A DNA stretch of 64,000 nucleotides from NCBI RefSeq assembly GCF_006438825.1, contig NZ_RCZP01000002.1:94568-158567 (forward strand). The letters are read 5' to 3'. The notes below the pieces were generated by a model. It worked only from the letters and a program-made list of their open reading frames with translations. It searched no databases and was not told where the DNA came from. A program made the position numbers and the translations under genes. This document shows, piece after piece, positions 10,447-19,307 of this stretch; position 1 is the first letter of the stretch, and each line of letters starts with the position of its first letter. This stretch comes from Muricoccus nepalensis. GTDB lineage: Bacteria; Pseudomonadota; Alphaproteobacteria; Acetobacterales; Acetobacteraceae.

Positions 10447-11034
10447 ATGACCGCCGCCCAGGCCGAGGCCCCCGCGGCCGTCGCGGCGCCAATCGAGCTC
10501 AGCCCGGTCGAGAACCGGACCGAGGTCCGGAACCATTTCCGCCGCTGGCGCAAGGCCCTGGCCGCCGACGCCCGCTTCCCCGCCGCCCGCCGGCCGGAGC
10601 CCGAGGACGAGGCGGAGGCGGTGAAGGACGGCTTCCAGTGGAAGCTCACCCTCCGCCCGGCCGGGCAGGCCGCGGCGCTGGACTTCAGCATCCGGCTGCT
10701 CGAGAAGTCCGCTTCCTACACGCCGCTCGACCGGAACAACCAGGCGGCGATCGGCCGCGACCGGGCCGACGGGCGCTTCTACATCCTGCGCCAGTGGTAC
10801 GACACGAAGCGGATCGGCAGCCGGGCGCTGAACGCCGAGGCCCTGGCCGGCTACGACGCGCCGCGCCCGGCCGACCTGCTCCACGCGGAGTCCAAGCCCA
10901 ACGCGGGCCGCGGCCGGCTCTACCTGGTGGTGGCCTGCCTGGACGACACGGACGAGGCGATCGCCGAGCAGACCCACGCGGCGCTGGGCGCCTTCCACCG
11001 CGTGGCCAAGGCGGCGCGCGCCGACTTCATCTGA
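10447..11034 (+). CDS. Hypothetical protein, 195 aa
   Basis: I do not recognise this protein. It has an Ala-rich first 15 residues, then a compact mixed domain with WKLTLRPAG, FSIRLLEKSASYTPLDRN, FYILRQWYDTKRIGSRALN and LYLVVACLDDTDEAI. Alternating hydrophobic strands suggest an alpha/beta fold. There is no signal peptide or membrane segment. The ATG at 10447 is preferred over the in-frame ATG at 10336, because the latter sits only 15 bases after the ndk terminator and would add a low-complexity leader. The base composition of its codons matches the neighbours, so it looks native. It faces the convergent Bug receptor gene. Confidence 0.7.
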   Translation: MTAAQAEAPAAVAAPIELSPVENRTEVRNHFRRWRKALAADARFPAARRPEPEDEAEAVKDGFQWKLTLRPAGQAAALDFSIRLLEKSASYTPLDRNNQAAIGRDRADGRFYILRQWYDTKRIGSRALNAEALAGYDAPRPADLLHAESKPNAGRGRLYLVVACLDDTDEAIAEQTHAALGAFHRVAKAARADFI

Positions 11035-11080
11035 CGGGCTTGTCTGACCGGCCGGGCGCCGCCCCGCGAGGGGGCGGGCC

Positions 11081-12097
11081 CTAGCCGAAGCTGATGCCGG
11101 TGTCCCGCATCAGCCCCTGCACCAGGACCCGCTCGCTCACCAGGCGACGGGCCAGCCCCTCGGCGTCCGGCGGCACCGCCGTGGCTCCCATGGCCGCCAG
11201 GCGCCGGCGCACCTCCTCGTCCCTCGTCGCGAACTCCACGGCCTGCTCCAGCTGCCGCAGGACCGGCTCGGGCGTGCCGGCGCGGCAGAACATCGCGTTC
11301 CAGCTGGTGAGGTCGAAGTCCGGGAAGCCGGATTCGGCGATCGTCGGCACCCCCTCGATGCCGCCGCGCCGCTGGCCCGAGGTCAGGGCGATGGGCCGCG
11401 CCCGCCCGCCCTCCATCACCGGGTGGAGCGAGTTGGCCGAGAGATAACCGGACGGCAGGGTGCCCCCCGCCAGGTCGCGCGCGACCTCGGCGCCCCCGCG
11501 GTAGGGGATGTGCTCCATCTTCACCCCCGCGCGGTGCGCCAGCAGCGCCCCGGCGAGGTGCCCGGTGTTGCCCACCCCCGGCGTGCCGTAGGGCATGCCG
11601 TCCGGCATGGCCCGCGCCGCGTCGAGGTAGCCCTTGAGGTCCCGCACCGGCGAGGAGCCCGGGACGGCCAGGATGTAGGGGACCTCCGCCACCATCCCGA
11701 CCGGGGTGAAGTCGCGCTCGTAGTCGAAGGGCAGGTTGCGGTTGATGAACTGGGCGATGATGAAGGAGGCGGCGTCGAAGAGCAGCGTGTGGCCGTCCGC
11801 CGGCGCCTGGAAGACCTGCCCGGCTGCGAGCGCCCCCCCGGCGCCGGTGCGGTTCTCCACCACCACCGTCTGCCCGAGGAACTCCGCCATCCTCGGCTGG
11901 ATGAGCCGGGACATGGTGTCGGAGTTGCCGCCCGCCGCGAAGGCGATCACCACCCGGATGGGGCGGCTGGGGAAGCCCGCCTGCGCCCGCACCGCCGGGG
12001 CGGCCAGCAGCCCGCCCGCCAGGAGGCCCCCCACCAGGGCGCCGAGGCCGCGCCGGCCCGGCCGCGGCGGGGACGGGGGGGCGGGAAATCGGCTCAT
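11081..12097 (-). CDS. Bug/TctC-family solute-binding protein
   Basis: 338 residues. The N-terminus has a signal peptide (basic RPGRRG, then GALVGGLLAGGLLAAPAVRAQ). The mature part starts with FPSRPIRVVIAFAAGGNSD and contains VVVENRTGAGG, DGHTLLF and HIPYRGGAEVARDLAGG, all hallmarks of Bug receptors. They bind small carboxylates or other organic acids in the periplasm, sometimes for tripartite tricarboxylate transporters, often as orphans. No TctA or TctB permease is nearby. AAGGAG lies nine bases before the ATG. It is divergent from the GNAT gene at 12194. The ligand cannot be predicted. Confidence 0.92.
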   Translation of the reverse strand: MSRFPAPPSPPRPGRRGLGALVGGLLAGGLLAAPAVRAQAGFPSRPIRVVIAFAAGGNSDTMSRLIQPRMAEFLGQTVVVENRTGAGGALAAGQVFQAPADGHTLLFDAASFIIAQFINRNLPFDYERDFTPVGMVAEVPYILAVPGSSPVRDLKGYLDAARAMPDGMPYGTPGVGNTGHLAGALLAHRAGVKMEHIPYRGGAEVARDLAGGTLPSGYLSANSLHPVMEGGRARPIALTSGQRRGGIEGVPTIAESGFPDFDLTSWNAMFCRAGTPEPVLRQLEQAVEFATRDEEVRRRLAAMGATAVPPDAEGLARRLVSERVLVQGLMRDTGISFG

Positions 12098-12193
12098 CGG
12101 GCGCGCTCCTTCACGGCGCCGGCCCTTGGCGGGCCCGTCGCGTCGCCCGATCCTGCGCCGGCCCGCCCGTTGGGTCGAGTTCAGGAGACCGCG

Positions 12194-12670
12194 ATGACCC
12201 CCCCGATCCTCCGGCCGCTGCAGGAGGGCGAGATGCCCGCGCTGGTGGCGATGCAGTCCGCCTCCTTCGCGGCCCTCGCCACCGCCTACCCGGCCGCTCT
12301 GACCCCGGCCTACGACGCCATGCTGCGGGAGCCGGGCTACGCGGCGGAGGTGGCGGAGAGTGACGTCTGGGTCGCGGAGGCGGGGGGCGCGATCCTCGGC
12401 AGCGCGGGGTGGCTCGGGCAGGGGGACGGGGTGGGGCGGATCCGCAAGGTCTTCGTCCACCCCGACGCCGCCCGGCGGGGCCTGGCGACGCGGCTGGTGC
12501 GCGCGGCGGAGGAGCGGGGGCGGGGGGCCGGCTGCACCCGCTTCGTGCTGCGCGCCTACCTCAACGCCGTGCCGTTCTACGAGAGCCTCGGCTACGCCGC
12601 GGACCGGCCGGGCGAGCGGCCTCTGCCGGGCGGTCTCTCCATGCCCGTGCTGTTCATGCGGCGCGGCTGA
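12194..12670 (+). CDS. GNAT family N-acetyltransferase
   Basis: 158 residues forming one GNAT domain. The acetyl-CoA binding motif A is visible as VGRIRKVFVHPDAARRGLATRLVRAAE (read in two parts: IRKVFVHPDAA and RRGLATRL), and motif B as FVLRAYLNAVPFYESLGY. These enzymes acetylate amino groups on small molecules or proteins; the acceptor here is unknown. GGAGA precedes the ATG at 12194. The last 17 bases overlap the end of the convergent lysozyme-like gene. Confidence 0.88.
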   Translation: MTPPILRPLQEGEMPALVAMQSASFAALATAYPAALTPAYDAMLREPGYAAEVAESDVWVAEAGGAILGSAGWLGQGDGVGRIRKVFVHPDAARRGLATRLVRAAEERGRGAGCTRFVLRAYLNAVPFYESLGYAADRPGERPLPGGLSMPVLFMRRG

Positions 12671-13379
12671 GCCCCGGCCGCGCCGCGTAGGACACGCCCG
12701 CGAAGTCCCGCAGCCGCTGCTCGACATCGGCGAAGGCGACCCGCGCGGCCTCGGGCACCGGGGCGTCCGGGGTGCGGGTGCGGTGCTCCAGCCAGCGGGC
12801 CACCGCGCCCGCGCCGCGGCGATGGGCGGCGGCGACCAGCCCGGCCTCGGTCAGCGGGACGGTTCCCCCGTCGGTCGCGGTCACCGTCTGCCCGGCGGCG
12901 CGAAGGGAGCCGTTGGCCGCGAGCTGCTGCTCCGCCCGCAGGAGATAGTCGCTCATCGCCGTCTCCTGGGCGGCGGGATTGCTGAGGAAGTCGGCCTCGC
13001 TCCGCACGCCGGCCGCCGCGGCGCGCTCGGTCCAGGCGCCGGCGCCGTCCTGCCAGCCGATATCGCGGAGTGCGATCGGCATGAATTGGTAACGGCCGAG
13101 CGCGCCGGAGGTGGGGTTGCGGGCGGCCCAGCCCGCCCCCGCGCTCTCGAGCGCCGCGATCCGGTTGCGGAAGGTGGCATCGGTGCCAGCAGCGGGGGGG
13201 CTGCCGGGGGTGCCGGCGCCCGCCAGCGCGCGCTCGGCCGGCGCCGCCGCGGGGGGGCGCGGCGGGGTGAAGGGCGCCTGGGCCCGCGCAAGCGCGCCCT
13301 TGAAGTCCGCCGTCTTGGCGACCGTCTTCACGGCGCGGCCGGGCCGCAGGGCGGGGGCCTGCACTGCCTGTGTGCTCAT
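12654..13379 (-). CDS. Lysozyme/lytic-transglycosylase-like protein
   Basis: 241 residues. A Pro/Ala-rich region fills the first 65. Then comes FRNRIAALESAGAGWAARNP, with a Glu in the position of the catalytic Glu of lysozyme-like folds, followed by SGALGRYQFMPIALRDIGW, which resembles the GxYQF segment of transglycosylases. The rest is helical. It probably binds or cleaves peptidoglycan, and similar proteins are common in Acetobacteraceae. I see no clear signal peptide, so export would need another route, for example the flagellar or a type I system. The family call is from motif resemblance only. Confidence 0.6.
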   Translation of the reverse strand: MSTQAVQAPALRPGRAVKTVAKTADFKGALARAQAPFTPPRPPAAAPAERALAGAGTPGSPPAAGTDATFRNRIAALESAGAGWAARNPTSGALGRYQFMPIALRDIGWQDGAGAWTERAAAAGVRSEADFLSNPAAQETAMSDYLLRAEQQLAANGSLRAAGQTVTATDGGTVPLTEAGLVAAAHRRGAGAVARWLEHRTRTPDAPVPEAARVAFADVEQRLRDFAGVSYAARPGLSRAA

Positions 13380-13493
13380 GCCACGGAACCTGCCACAGGG
13401 GCCTCAGCGGAGGGTTAACGGGCAGGCGTTCTGTCTGGCGCAACTTGGCGGGGAGAGTTCCGTTCTCCGGGCCAGCCCAGAAGGACCCCGCGC

Positions 13494-14366
13494 ATGCCCG
13501 ACGACCAGACGACGCCCCAGCCGCCGCAGCACCAGGACCGCCAGCCCGGCATCGAAGCGGCGATGACGCCCCGGCCGCAGTCGTCGATGGAGAACTGGCG
13601 CCCCTCGGGCAAGCTGGAGGGCAAGACGGCGCTCGTCACCGGCGGGGATTCCGGCATCGGGCGCGCGGTCGCCATCGGCTTCGCGAAGGAGGGGGCCGAC
13701 GTCGTCGTCCTCTACAAGGACGAGCACGAGGACGCCGCCGAGACGAAGCGCCTGGTGGAGGCGGCCGGGCGGCGCTGCGAGACGATCGCGGGCGATGTCG
13801 GCGACGCGTCGTTCGTGCGCGAGGCCGTCGCGCGCGCGGCCGGGTTCCTCGGCGGGCGCATCGACGTGCTCGTGAACAACGCGGCCGAGCAGCACGAGAA
13901 CAAGGATTTCGCGACGATCGACGAGGCGCAGGTGGAGCGCACCTTCCGCACGAACATCCTCGGCTACTTCTGGGTGGCGAAGAACGCGCTGGCGCACATG
14001 CCCGAGGGCGGCACGATCATCAACACGACCTCCGTGACCGCCTACAAGGGCAGCCCGCAGCTCATCGACTACTCGAGCACGAAGGGCGCCATCCTCGCCT
14101 TCACGCGGAGCCTCTCGCAGCAGCTTTTCGAGAACCGGAAGATCCGCGTGAACGCGGTCGCGCCCGGGCCGATCTGGACGCCGCTGATCCCCGCGAGCTT
14201 CACGGACGAGGAGTCGGCCAAGCACGGCTCCTCCGCGAAGATGGGCCGCGCGGGGCAGCCGGACGAGGTGGCGCCGAGCTACATCTTCCTCGCCTCCGAG
14301 GCGGACAGCTCCTACATCAACGGGCAGGTGCTGCACCCCAACGGGGGCGACGTGGTGAACGCCTAG
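13494..14366 (+). CDS. SDR family oxidoreductase (YghA / general-stress type)
   Basis: 290 residues. After a 40-residue Gln/Pro-rich leader comes the cofactor motif VTGGDSGIGRAVA, then VLVNNAAEQH, the catalytic Ser in NTTSVTAYKG and YSSTKGA with the catalytic Tyr-x-x-x-Lys. It ends with INGQVLHPNGGDVVN. The long leader and the GGDSGIGR form place it with YghA and general-stress-protein 39 dehydrogenases, which use NAD(P)H on aldehydes or alcohols. AGAAGGA precedes the ATG by eight bases. It converges with the UraD-like gene, overlapping by four bases. Confidence 0.9.
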   Translation: MPDDQTTPQPPQHQDRQPGIEAAMTPRPQSSMENWRPSGKLEGKTALVTGGDSGIGRAVAIGFAKEGADVVVLYKDEHEDAAETKRLVEAAGRRCETIAGDVGDASFVREAVARAAGFLGGRIDVLVNNAAEQHENKDFATIDEAQVERTFRTNILGYFWVAKNALAHMPEGGTIINTTSVTAYKGSPQLIDYSSTKGAILAFTRSLSQQLFENRKIRVNAVAPGPIWTPLIPASFTDEESAKHGSSAKMGRAGQPDEVAPSYIFLASEADSSYINGQVLHPNGGDVVNA

Positions 14367-15175
14367 GTCGCCAGCCGCCACCCCGCCGCCGCGCGGCTCA
14401 GGCGGAGGGCGAGGGGGGCGGCGGGGTCCTCGACGGCGAAGGGGATCGCCTCGCCGTCGGCGACGACCGTGTAGCGGCCGATGCGCATCGTCTCCCCCGC
14501 CAGCAGGGGGCCGGCGCGGCCTTCGGCGTCCGTCGTCCACTCCCCAGCCGGGGCGCCCTCGATGCGGAGCGCCAGCGCCAGCCCGGCGAACGGGGTGCCG
14601 TCAGCGCCGGCCGCTGCGAGGACAATGCGGCCGCGCGGCGGCTCCGCGTCCGGCGCCGCCACCCGCGCCGCGAGGCGGAGGCGCGAGACATGGGCGACCT
14701 CCTCCAGCGCGGCCGCGCGCTCCACGGCGACGGGGTTGCCGAGCCGCGCCCGGAAGCGCCGGAGCACGTCCGGCCCCGTGTGCCGGCGAAGGCAGATCAT
14801 GAAGGGGATGCCGTGCCGCGCGCGGTAGGCCGCGTTCAGCCGCCGGAGCTCCCCCGCATCCTCGAGCCCCGCGCCGCCCTGCTCCTCGCGGGAGGCGGCG
14901 GTCATGTCGGGGGGCAGGGCGCCGGCGGTGAGCTCGGGGTGGAGGTTGAGGAAACGAACGCGCCCCGCCTCGTCCTCGCCGCGGACCACGGCCATCAGCG
15001 CGGCGTGCAGGGCGGCGGTGCTGGCGAAGGGGCGGGAGGCGGCCGCGCGCCGGGCGACCCAGGGGGCGTGCTCGAAGACGCCGTCGAGCGCGGCGGCGAA
15101 GCCCTCCGCCGGCAGCGCGTTCAGCGCCGCGAGGTCCGGCCGGGGCACGGGGCCCGCTGCCTGTCCATCGCCCAT
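14363..15175 (-). CDS. uraD: OHCU decarboxylase (UraD) with degenerate transthyretin-like tail
   Basis: 270 residues. Residues 1 to about 165 are a 2-oxo-4-hydroxy-4-carboxy-5-ureidoimidazoline decarboxylase: [10 protein letters not shown] with the catalytic His79, [13 protein letters not shown] with the active-site Glu, and [20 protein letters not shown]. This step makes S-allantoin from urate oxidation products. Residues from about 185 resemble 5-hydroxyisourate hydrolase ([24 protein letters not shown]). However, the N-terminal catalytic His and the C-terminal YRGS signature are both missing, so that domain is probably not catalytic. Plant allantoin synthase joins the same two activities. 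AAGGA lies seven bases before the ATG. No urate oxidase gene is visible nearby. Confidence 0.85.
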   Translation of the reverse strand: MGDGQAAGPVPRPDLAALNALPAEGFAAALDGVFEHAPWVARRAAASRPFASTAALHAALMAVVRGEDEAGRVRFLNLHPELTAGALPPDMTAASREEQGGAGLEDAGELRRLNAAYRARHGIPFMICLRRHTGPDVLRRFRARLGNPVAVERAAALEEVAHVSRLRLAARVAAPDAEPPRGRIVLAAAGADGTPFAGLALALRIEGAPAGEWTTDAEGRAGPLLAGETMRIGRYTVVADGEAIPFAVEDPAAPLALRLSRAAAGWRLAT

Positions 15176-15339
15176 GCCGCGTCCTTTCGCCCTGCCGCCG
15201 GGATGATCCCAGCCCGGGGCAGGGCGGGCAACGGGGGGCGGGGCGTTTCACGGTGCAGCATTTACCGCCCTGGCGCGTTCATCGAGCTCGGTCCGGGCTG
15301 TCCCGGGCGGCGAGACCCCATCCCCGAGGAGCGCGGCGC

Positions 15340-16509
15340 ATGAGAGCGATCACCTGGCACGGCAAGAACGACATGCGCTGCGACACCGTGCCCGACCCCA
15401 AGATCGAGGACGGGCGCGACGCCATCATCAAGGTGTCCTCCTGCGCCATCTGCGGGTCCGACCTGCACATCATGGACGGCATGATCCCCGGCATGGAGCG
15501 CGGCGACATCGTCGGGCACGAGTGCATGGGCGAGGTGGTTGAGGTCGGCAAGGACAACAAGAAGCTGAAGGTTGGCGACCGCGTCGTCGTGCCCTTCACC
15601 ATCTCCTGCGGCGAGTGCTTCTTCTGCCAGAAGGGGTTCTTCTCGGGCTGCGAGCGGTCCAACCGCAATGCCAAGACCGCGGAGAAGCTCTGGGGCCACT
15701 CGCCCGCAGGGCTCTTCGGCTACTCGCACATCCTCGGCGGCTACGCGGGCGGGCAGGCGGAGTACGTGCGCGTGCCCTACGCGGACGTCGGCCCGATCAA
15801 GGTGCCGGACGGCATGACGGACGAGCAGGTGCTGTTCCTGTCCGACATCTTCCCGACGGGCTACATGGGCGCCGATTTCTGCAACATCCAGGGCGGCGAG
15901 ACGATCGCGGTCTGGGGCTGCGGCCCCGTGGGGCAGATGGCGATCCGCAGCGCCTTCATCCTCGGCGCCGAGCGCGTGATCGCGATCGACACGGTGCCCG
16001 AGCGCCTCGCCATGGCGCGCGCGGCGGGCGCCATCACGCTCGATTTTCACGACGTGGACGTCTACGACGCGATCCAGGAGCTGACGAAGGGCCGCGGCGC
16101 GGACGCCTGCATCGACGCGGTCGGCACCGAGGCGGACGGCACGGCGAGCTTCGATTCCGTGATCGACCGCATCAAGGTCGCGACCTTCATGGGCACGGAC
16201 CGCCCGCACGTGCTGCGCCAGGCGATCCACTGCTGCCGCAACTTCGGCACCGTTTCGATCATCGGCGTCTACGGCGGGCTGCTCGACAAGATCCCGTTCG
16301 GATCGGCGATCAACCGCGGCCTGACCTTCCGCATGGCCCAGACGCCCGTGCAGCGCTACCTACCGATCCTGCTGGAGCGCATCCAGAAGGGCGAGATCGA
16401 CCCCTCCTTCGTCATCACCCACACGGCCTCGCTCGAGGAAGGCCCCGATCTCTACAAGACCTTCCGCGACAAGAAGGACGGCTGCATCAAGGTCGTCCTG
16501 AAGCCCTGA
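15340..16509 (+). CDS. Zinc-dependent alcohol dehydrogenase (MDR family)
   Basis: 389 residues. The catalytic zinc ligands are in [11 protein letters not shown] (Cys38) and GHECMGEV (His60, Glu61). A structural zinc lobe follows at [15 protein letters not shown]. The NAD site is [16 protein letters not shown]. The long insert and the [10 protein letters not shown] block place it with the glutathione-independent formaldehyde dehydrogenase-like branch. It oxidises an alcohol or aldehyde in the cytosol; the substrate is unknown. It is 23 bases upstream of an SDR gene on the same strand, so an operon is likely. Codons AAG, ATC and GAC are used heavily, typical of a well-expressed gene. Confidence 0.93.
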   Translation: MRAITWHGKNDMRCDTVPDPKIEDGRDAIIKVSSCAICGSDLHIMDGMIPGMERGDIVGHECMGEVVEVGKDNKKLKVGDRVVVPFTISCGECFFCQKGFFSGCERSNRNAKTAEKLWGHSPAGLFGYSHILGGYAGGQAEYVRVPYADVGPIKVPDGMTDEQVLFLSDIFPTGYMGADFCNIQGGETIAVWGCGPVGQMAIRSAFILGAERVIAIDTVPERLAMARAAGAITLDFHDVDVYDAIQELTKGRGADACIDAVGTEADGTASFDSVIDRIKVATFMGTDRPHVLRQAIHCCRNFGTVSIIGVYGGLLDKIPFGSAINRGLTFRMAQTPVQRYLPILLERIQKGEIDPSFVITHTASLEEGPDLYKTFRDKKDGCIKVVLKP

Positions 16510-16532
16510 TCCCAGACATCCGGAGAAGCATC

Positions 16533-17321
16533 ATGGCCCAGGCCATCCGTCCGCTCGCCCTCGTCACGGGCGCCTCCACCGGCATCGGCCTCGAACTCGC
16601 GAAGCAGGCGGCGCAGCACGGCTACGACCTGCTGATCGCGGCCGACGAGCCGGCGATCGAGGCCGCCGCCACCGAGTTGCGCGCGATGGGCGTCAACGTC
16701 GACGCCGTGCAGGCCGACCTTTCCACCACGGAAGGCGTCGACCGGATGCTCGAGGCGCTGCGCGGGCGCGACGTGGAGGCGCTGCTCGCCAACGCCGGGC
16801 GCGGCCTCGGCAAGGGGTTCCTCGACGAGGACTTCGACCGCGCGCGCCAGGTGGTGGACACGAACGTCACCGGCACGATCTACCTCATCCACCGCGTCGG
16901 CCGTGCCATGCGGGCGCGCAACGCGGGGAAGATCCTCATCACGGGGTCGATCGCGGGCTTCATGCCCGGCAGCTTCCAGGCCGTCTACAACGGCACGAAG
17001 TCCTTCCTGAACTCCTTCTCCTTCGCCATCCGCGACGAGCTGAAGGAGACGAACATCACCGTCACCTGCCTCATGCCCGGCCCGACCGAGACGGAGTTCT
17101 TCGAGCGGGCCGACCTGATGGACACCTCCGTCGGCCAGGGAAAGAAGGACGACGCCGGGATGGTCGCGCGCGTCGGCTTCGAGGCCATGCTGAAGGGCGA
17201 GGGCGACGTCGTCGCGGGCTGGAAGAACAAGGTCCAGTCGGCCATCGCCAACGTGCTCCCGGCCGGGGTCACGGCGGCGCTCCACCGCGGCATGGCGGAG
17301 CCGGGCAGCGGCAAGCAGTAG
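16533..17321 (+). CDS. SDR family oxidoreductase
   Basis: 262 residues. VTGASTGIGLELA is the cofactor loop, ALLANAGRG the structural Asn segment, ITGSIAGFMPG carries the catalytic Ser, and YNGTKSF carries the Tyr-x-x-x-Lys pair. The last 40 residues (VVAGWKNKVQSAIANVLPAG) resemble the C-terminus of stress-associated short-chain dehydrogenases. It sits 23 bases after the zinc alcohol dehydrogenase and probably shares its transcript; GGAGAAGC precedes the ATG. The pair may process a common alcohol or aldehyde, but this is inference from position. A palindrome that could end the transcript follows the stop. Confidence 0.9.
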   Translation: MAQAIRPLALVTGASTGIGLELAKQAAQHGYDLLIAADEPAIEAAATELRAMGVNVDAVQADLSTTEGVDRMLEALRGRDVEALLANAGRGLGKGFLDEDFDRARQVVDTNVTGTIYLIHRVGRAMRARNAGKILITGSIAGFMPGSFQAVYNGTKSFLNSFSFAIRDELKETNITVTCLMPGPTETEFFERADLMDTSVGQGKKDDAGMVARVGFEAMLKGEGDVVAGWKNKVQSAIANVLPAGVTAALHRGMAEPGSGKQ

Positions 17322-17328
17322 CGCCAGC

Positions 17329-17350
17329 GGAGGGGCCGCGCGGCCCCTCC
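17329..17350. terminator. Perfect inverted repeat between convergent genes
   Basis: GGAGGGGCCG and its complement flank two bases, forming a perfect 22-base palindrome. It lies between the stop of the SDR gene (17321) and the end of the disrupted polymerase-domain gene (17352). There is no T run, so it may slow or end transcription from both sides only with Rho, or mark mRNA ends. Confidence 0.55.
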
Positions 17351-17351
17351 C

Positions 17352-18254
17352 TCAGCGCGCCTTCGGCAACGGCCGGGCCGCCGCCTCGAAGCCGGCCCAG
17401 GGGTCGGGCGCCGCGATGCGGGCGGGGGCGGTGCGGAGGGTGAAGGCGCGGGGATCGAGGTCCGGTCCCACCTCCGTCCAGTCGAGCGGCAGGGAGACAC
17501 CGGCGCCGGGCCGCGCCCGCGGCGATCAGGCGGCCACGGCCGAGGCGCCGCGCGCGTTGCGCTGGTAGTCGAGGAAGATGCGGCCGGCGCGCGCCTCCTT
17601 GGCGCTCGCGGTCGTGAAGCGGGCGGGCTCCTCCGCCTCCAGCGCCTTGCACAGCCTCTCGGCCGTGTCGTGCAGGCCCTTCCAGCTCGCGCCCGAGACG
17701 GGGACGACGACGTGCAGTCCCTTGCCGCCCGTGGTCTTGCAGAAGGGGGCGAGGCCGAGGGCCGCGACGCGCTCGCGCAGGGCCAGCGCGGCCTCGACGA
17801 CGCGGTCGAAGGGGAGGCCCTCCGCGGGGTCTAGGTCGAGGATCATCCGGTCGGGCCGCGTGATGGCGGTGCTCTTCGCCGGCCAGGGGTGGATCTCCGG
17901 CGCGCCGAACTGCGCGAGGGCGACCAGCCCCTCCACCCCGTCCACCTGCAGCAGCGGGGACGCCTCCCCGCGCGGCGTCACGGGCGTGAGGCGCGCGGGG
18001 GTGCCGCGGCCGGCGTGGCGCTGGAAGAAGGTCTCCGCCCCGATGCCGTCCGGCGCCCGCAGCAGCGAGAGCGGGCGGCCGGCGATCCAGGGCAGGAGGC
18101 GCGGCGACACGGCCTCGAAGTAGCGGGCGAGGTCGCGCTTGGTGAGGCCGTCCGCGGGCCAGTAGAGGCGGTCCGGGTGGGTGAGCGGCACGCCCGCGAC
18201 CGTCTCCGCGGGGGCGGCGGACCGGCTACGGGGCGGGGCGGGCGTGCGGGCCAT
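17352..18254 (-). pseudogene. LigD-type polymerase/primase domain gene interrupted by in-frame TGA
   Basis: The frame from the ATG at 18254 encodes a stand-alone LigD polymerase domain: LTHPDRLYWPADGLTKRDLA, ILDLDPAEG with two catalytic Asp, TTGGKGLHVVVP, and IFLDYQRNARGASAV with the third Asp. A TGA at 17526-17528 ends it after 242 residues. The same frame continues beyond the stop for 57 codons as [16 protein letters not shown] and a normal family C-terminus, ending at 17352. Homologues read APYSPRARPG where this has AA-stop-SPRARPG, so the stop replaces a conserved Tyr. All catalytic Asp residues lie before it, so a shortened enzyme could be active. The family fills gaps in non-homologous end joining with Ku. 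Neither Ku nor a ligase domain is in the window. Confidence 0.8.
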
Positions 18255-18288
18255 GGCAAGGCCTGAACGCGCGCCTGGCCGCGGCGGT

Positions 18289-19305
18289 TTAGGCGAGCAT
18301 GTCCTTGACCATCGGCACCACCTTGCCGCCGTAGAGCTCGATGCTGCGCATCATGCGCGCGTGCGGCAGGGTGCCTGCGCTGTACTTCATCTCGAAGCGG
18401 GACAGGCCGAGGGCGCCCACGGTCGAGGCGATGCGCCGCGCGACGGTCTCGGGCGCGCCGAGGTAGAGCGAGCCGCCGGCGATTTCGCGCTCAAAGTCCT
18501 CCGGGCGCGCGGCGGGCCAGCCGCGCTCGGCGCCGATGCGGTCGCGGGAGGCCTTCCAGTGCGGCCAGAGCTCCTCGCGCGCCGCCTCGTCCGTCTCGGC
18601 GACGTAGCCGTGGGAATGCACGCCGACGGGCTGCGTCCCGATGCCGAACTGCGCCAGCGCCTGGTGGTAGAGGTCGACATAGGGGCGGAAGCGCGCGGGG
18701 TCACCGCCGATGATGGCGAGCATCATCGGCAGCCCGTAGCGGGCCGCGCGGATCACCGATTTCGGGCTGCCGCCGACGCCGATCCAGGCTTTCAGCGATC
18801 CCTCCACGGGCGGGAAGACGCGCTGCGCCTCGAGCGGCGGGCGCGTCTTCCCCTGCCAGGTCACGGGCTCGCCGGAGAGGAGGGCGGCGAAGAGGTCGAG
18901 CTTCTCCTCGAACAGCGTCTCGTAGTCCTCGAGGTCGTAGCCGAAGAGAGGGAAGGATTCCGTGAAGGAGCCGCGCCCGAGGACCACCTCGGCCCGCCCG
19001 GAGGAGACGGCGTCCAGCGTCGAGAAGCGCTGGAAGATGCGGATCGGGTCGTCCGAGCTGAGGACCGTCACGGCGGAGCCGAGGCGGATGCGGCGGGTGC
19101 GCGCGGCGATGGCGGCCAGCACCACCTCGGGGGAGGAGACGGCGAAGTCGTCGCGGTGGTGCTCGCCGATGCCGAAGAAGTCGATGCCGAGCTCGTCCGC
19201 CAGCACCGCCTCGTCGACAAGCTCGCGGATGACTTGCGCCGGGTGGACCGGCCGGCCGTCGGGGCCGGTCGTCACGTCGCCGAAGGTGTCGAGGGCGAAT
19301 TCCAT
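18289..19305 (-). CDS. LLM class flavin-dependent oxidoreductase
   Basis: 338 residues of the luciferase-like monooxygenase fold. Landmarks are ADELGIDFFGIGEHHRDDFA, RIRLGSAVTVLSSDDPIR, GRAEVVLGRGSF and KAWIGVGGSPKSV. Such proteins use reduced flavin or F420 to oxidise small organic substrates, or act as NADH:flavin reductase partners; the substrate is unknown. The ATG at 19305 has GGGGAG six bases upstream. It begins two bases after the stop of the FAD oxidoreductase gene on the same strand, so the two are almost certainly one operon and may form a flavin-linked pair. Confidence 0.92.
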   Translation of the reverse strand: MEFALDTFGDVTTGPDGRPVHPAQVIRELVDEAVLADELGIDFFGIGEHHRDDFAVSSPEVVLAAIAARTRRIRLGSAVTVLSSDDPIRIFQRFSTLDAVSSGRAEVVLGRGSFTESFPLFGYDLEDYETLFEEKLDLFAALLSGEPVTWQGKTRPPLEAQRVFPPVEGSLKAWIGVGGSPKSVIRAARYGLPMMLAIIGGDPARFRPYVDLYHQALAQFGIGTQPVGVHSHGYVAETDEAAREELWPHWKASRDRIGAERGWPAARPEDFEREIAGGSLYLGAPETVARRIASTVGALGLSRFEMKYSAGTLPHARMMRSIELYGGKVVPMVKDMLA

Positions 19306-19307
19306 GC

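Noticed and set aside
13411-13430. GGTTAACGGG considered as a CtrA site
   Set aside because: Only one TTAA half is present; no second half occurs seven bases to either side.
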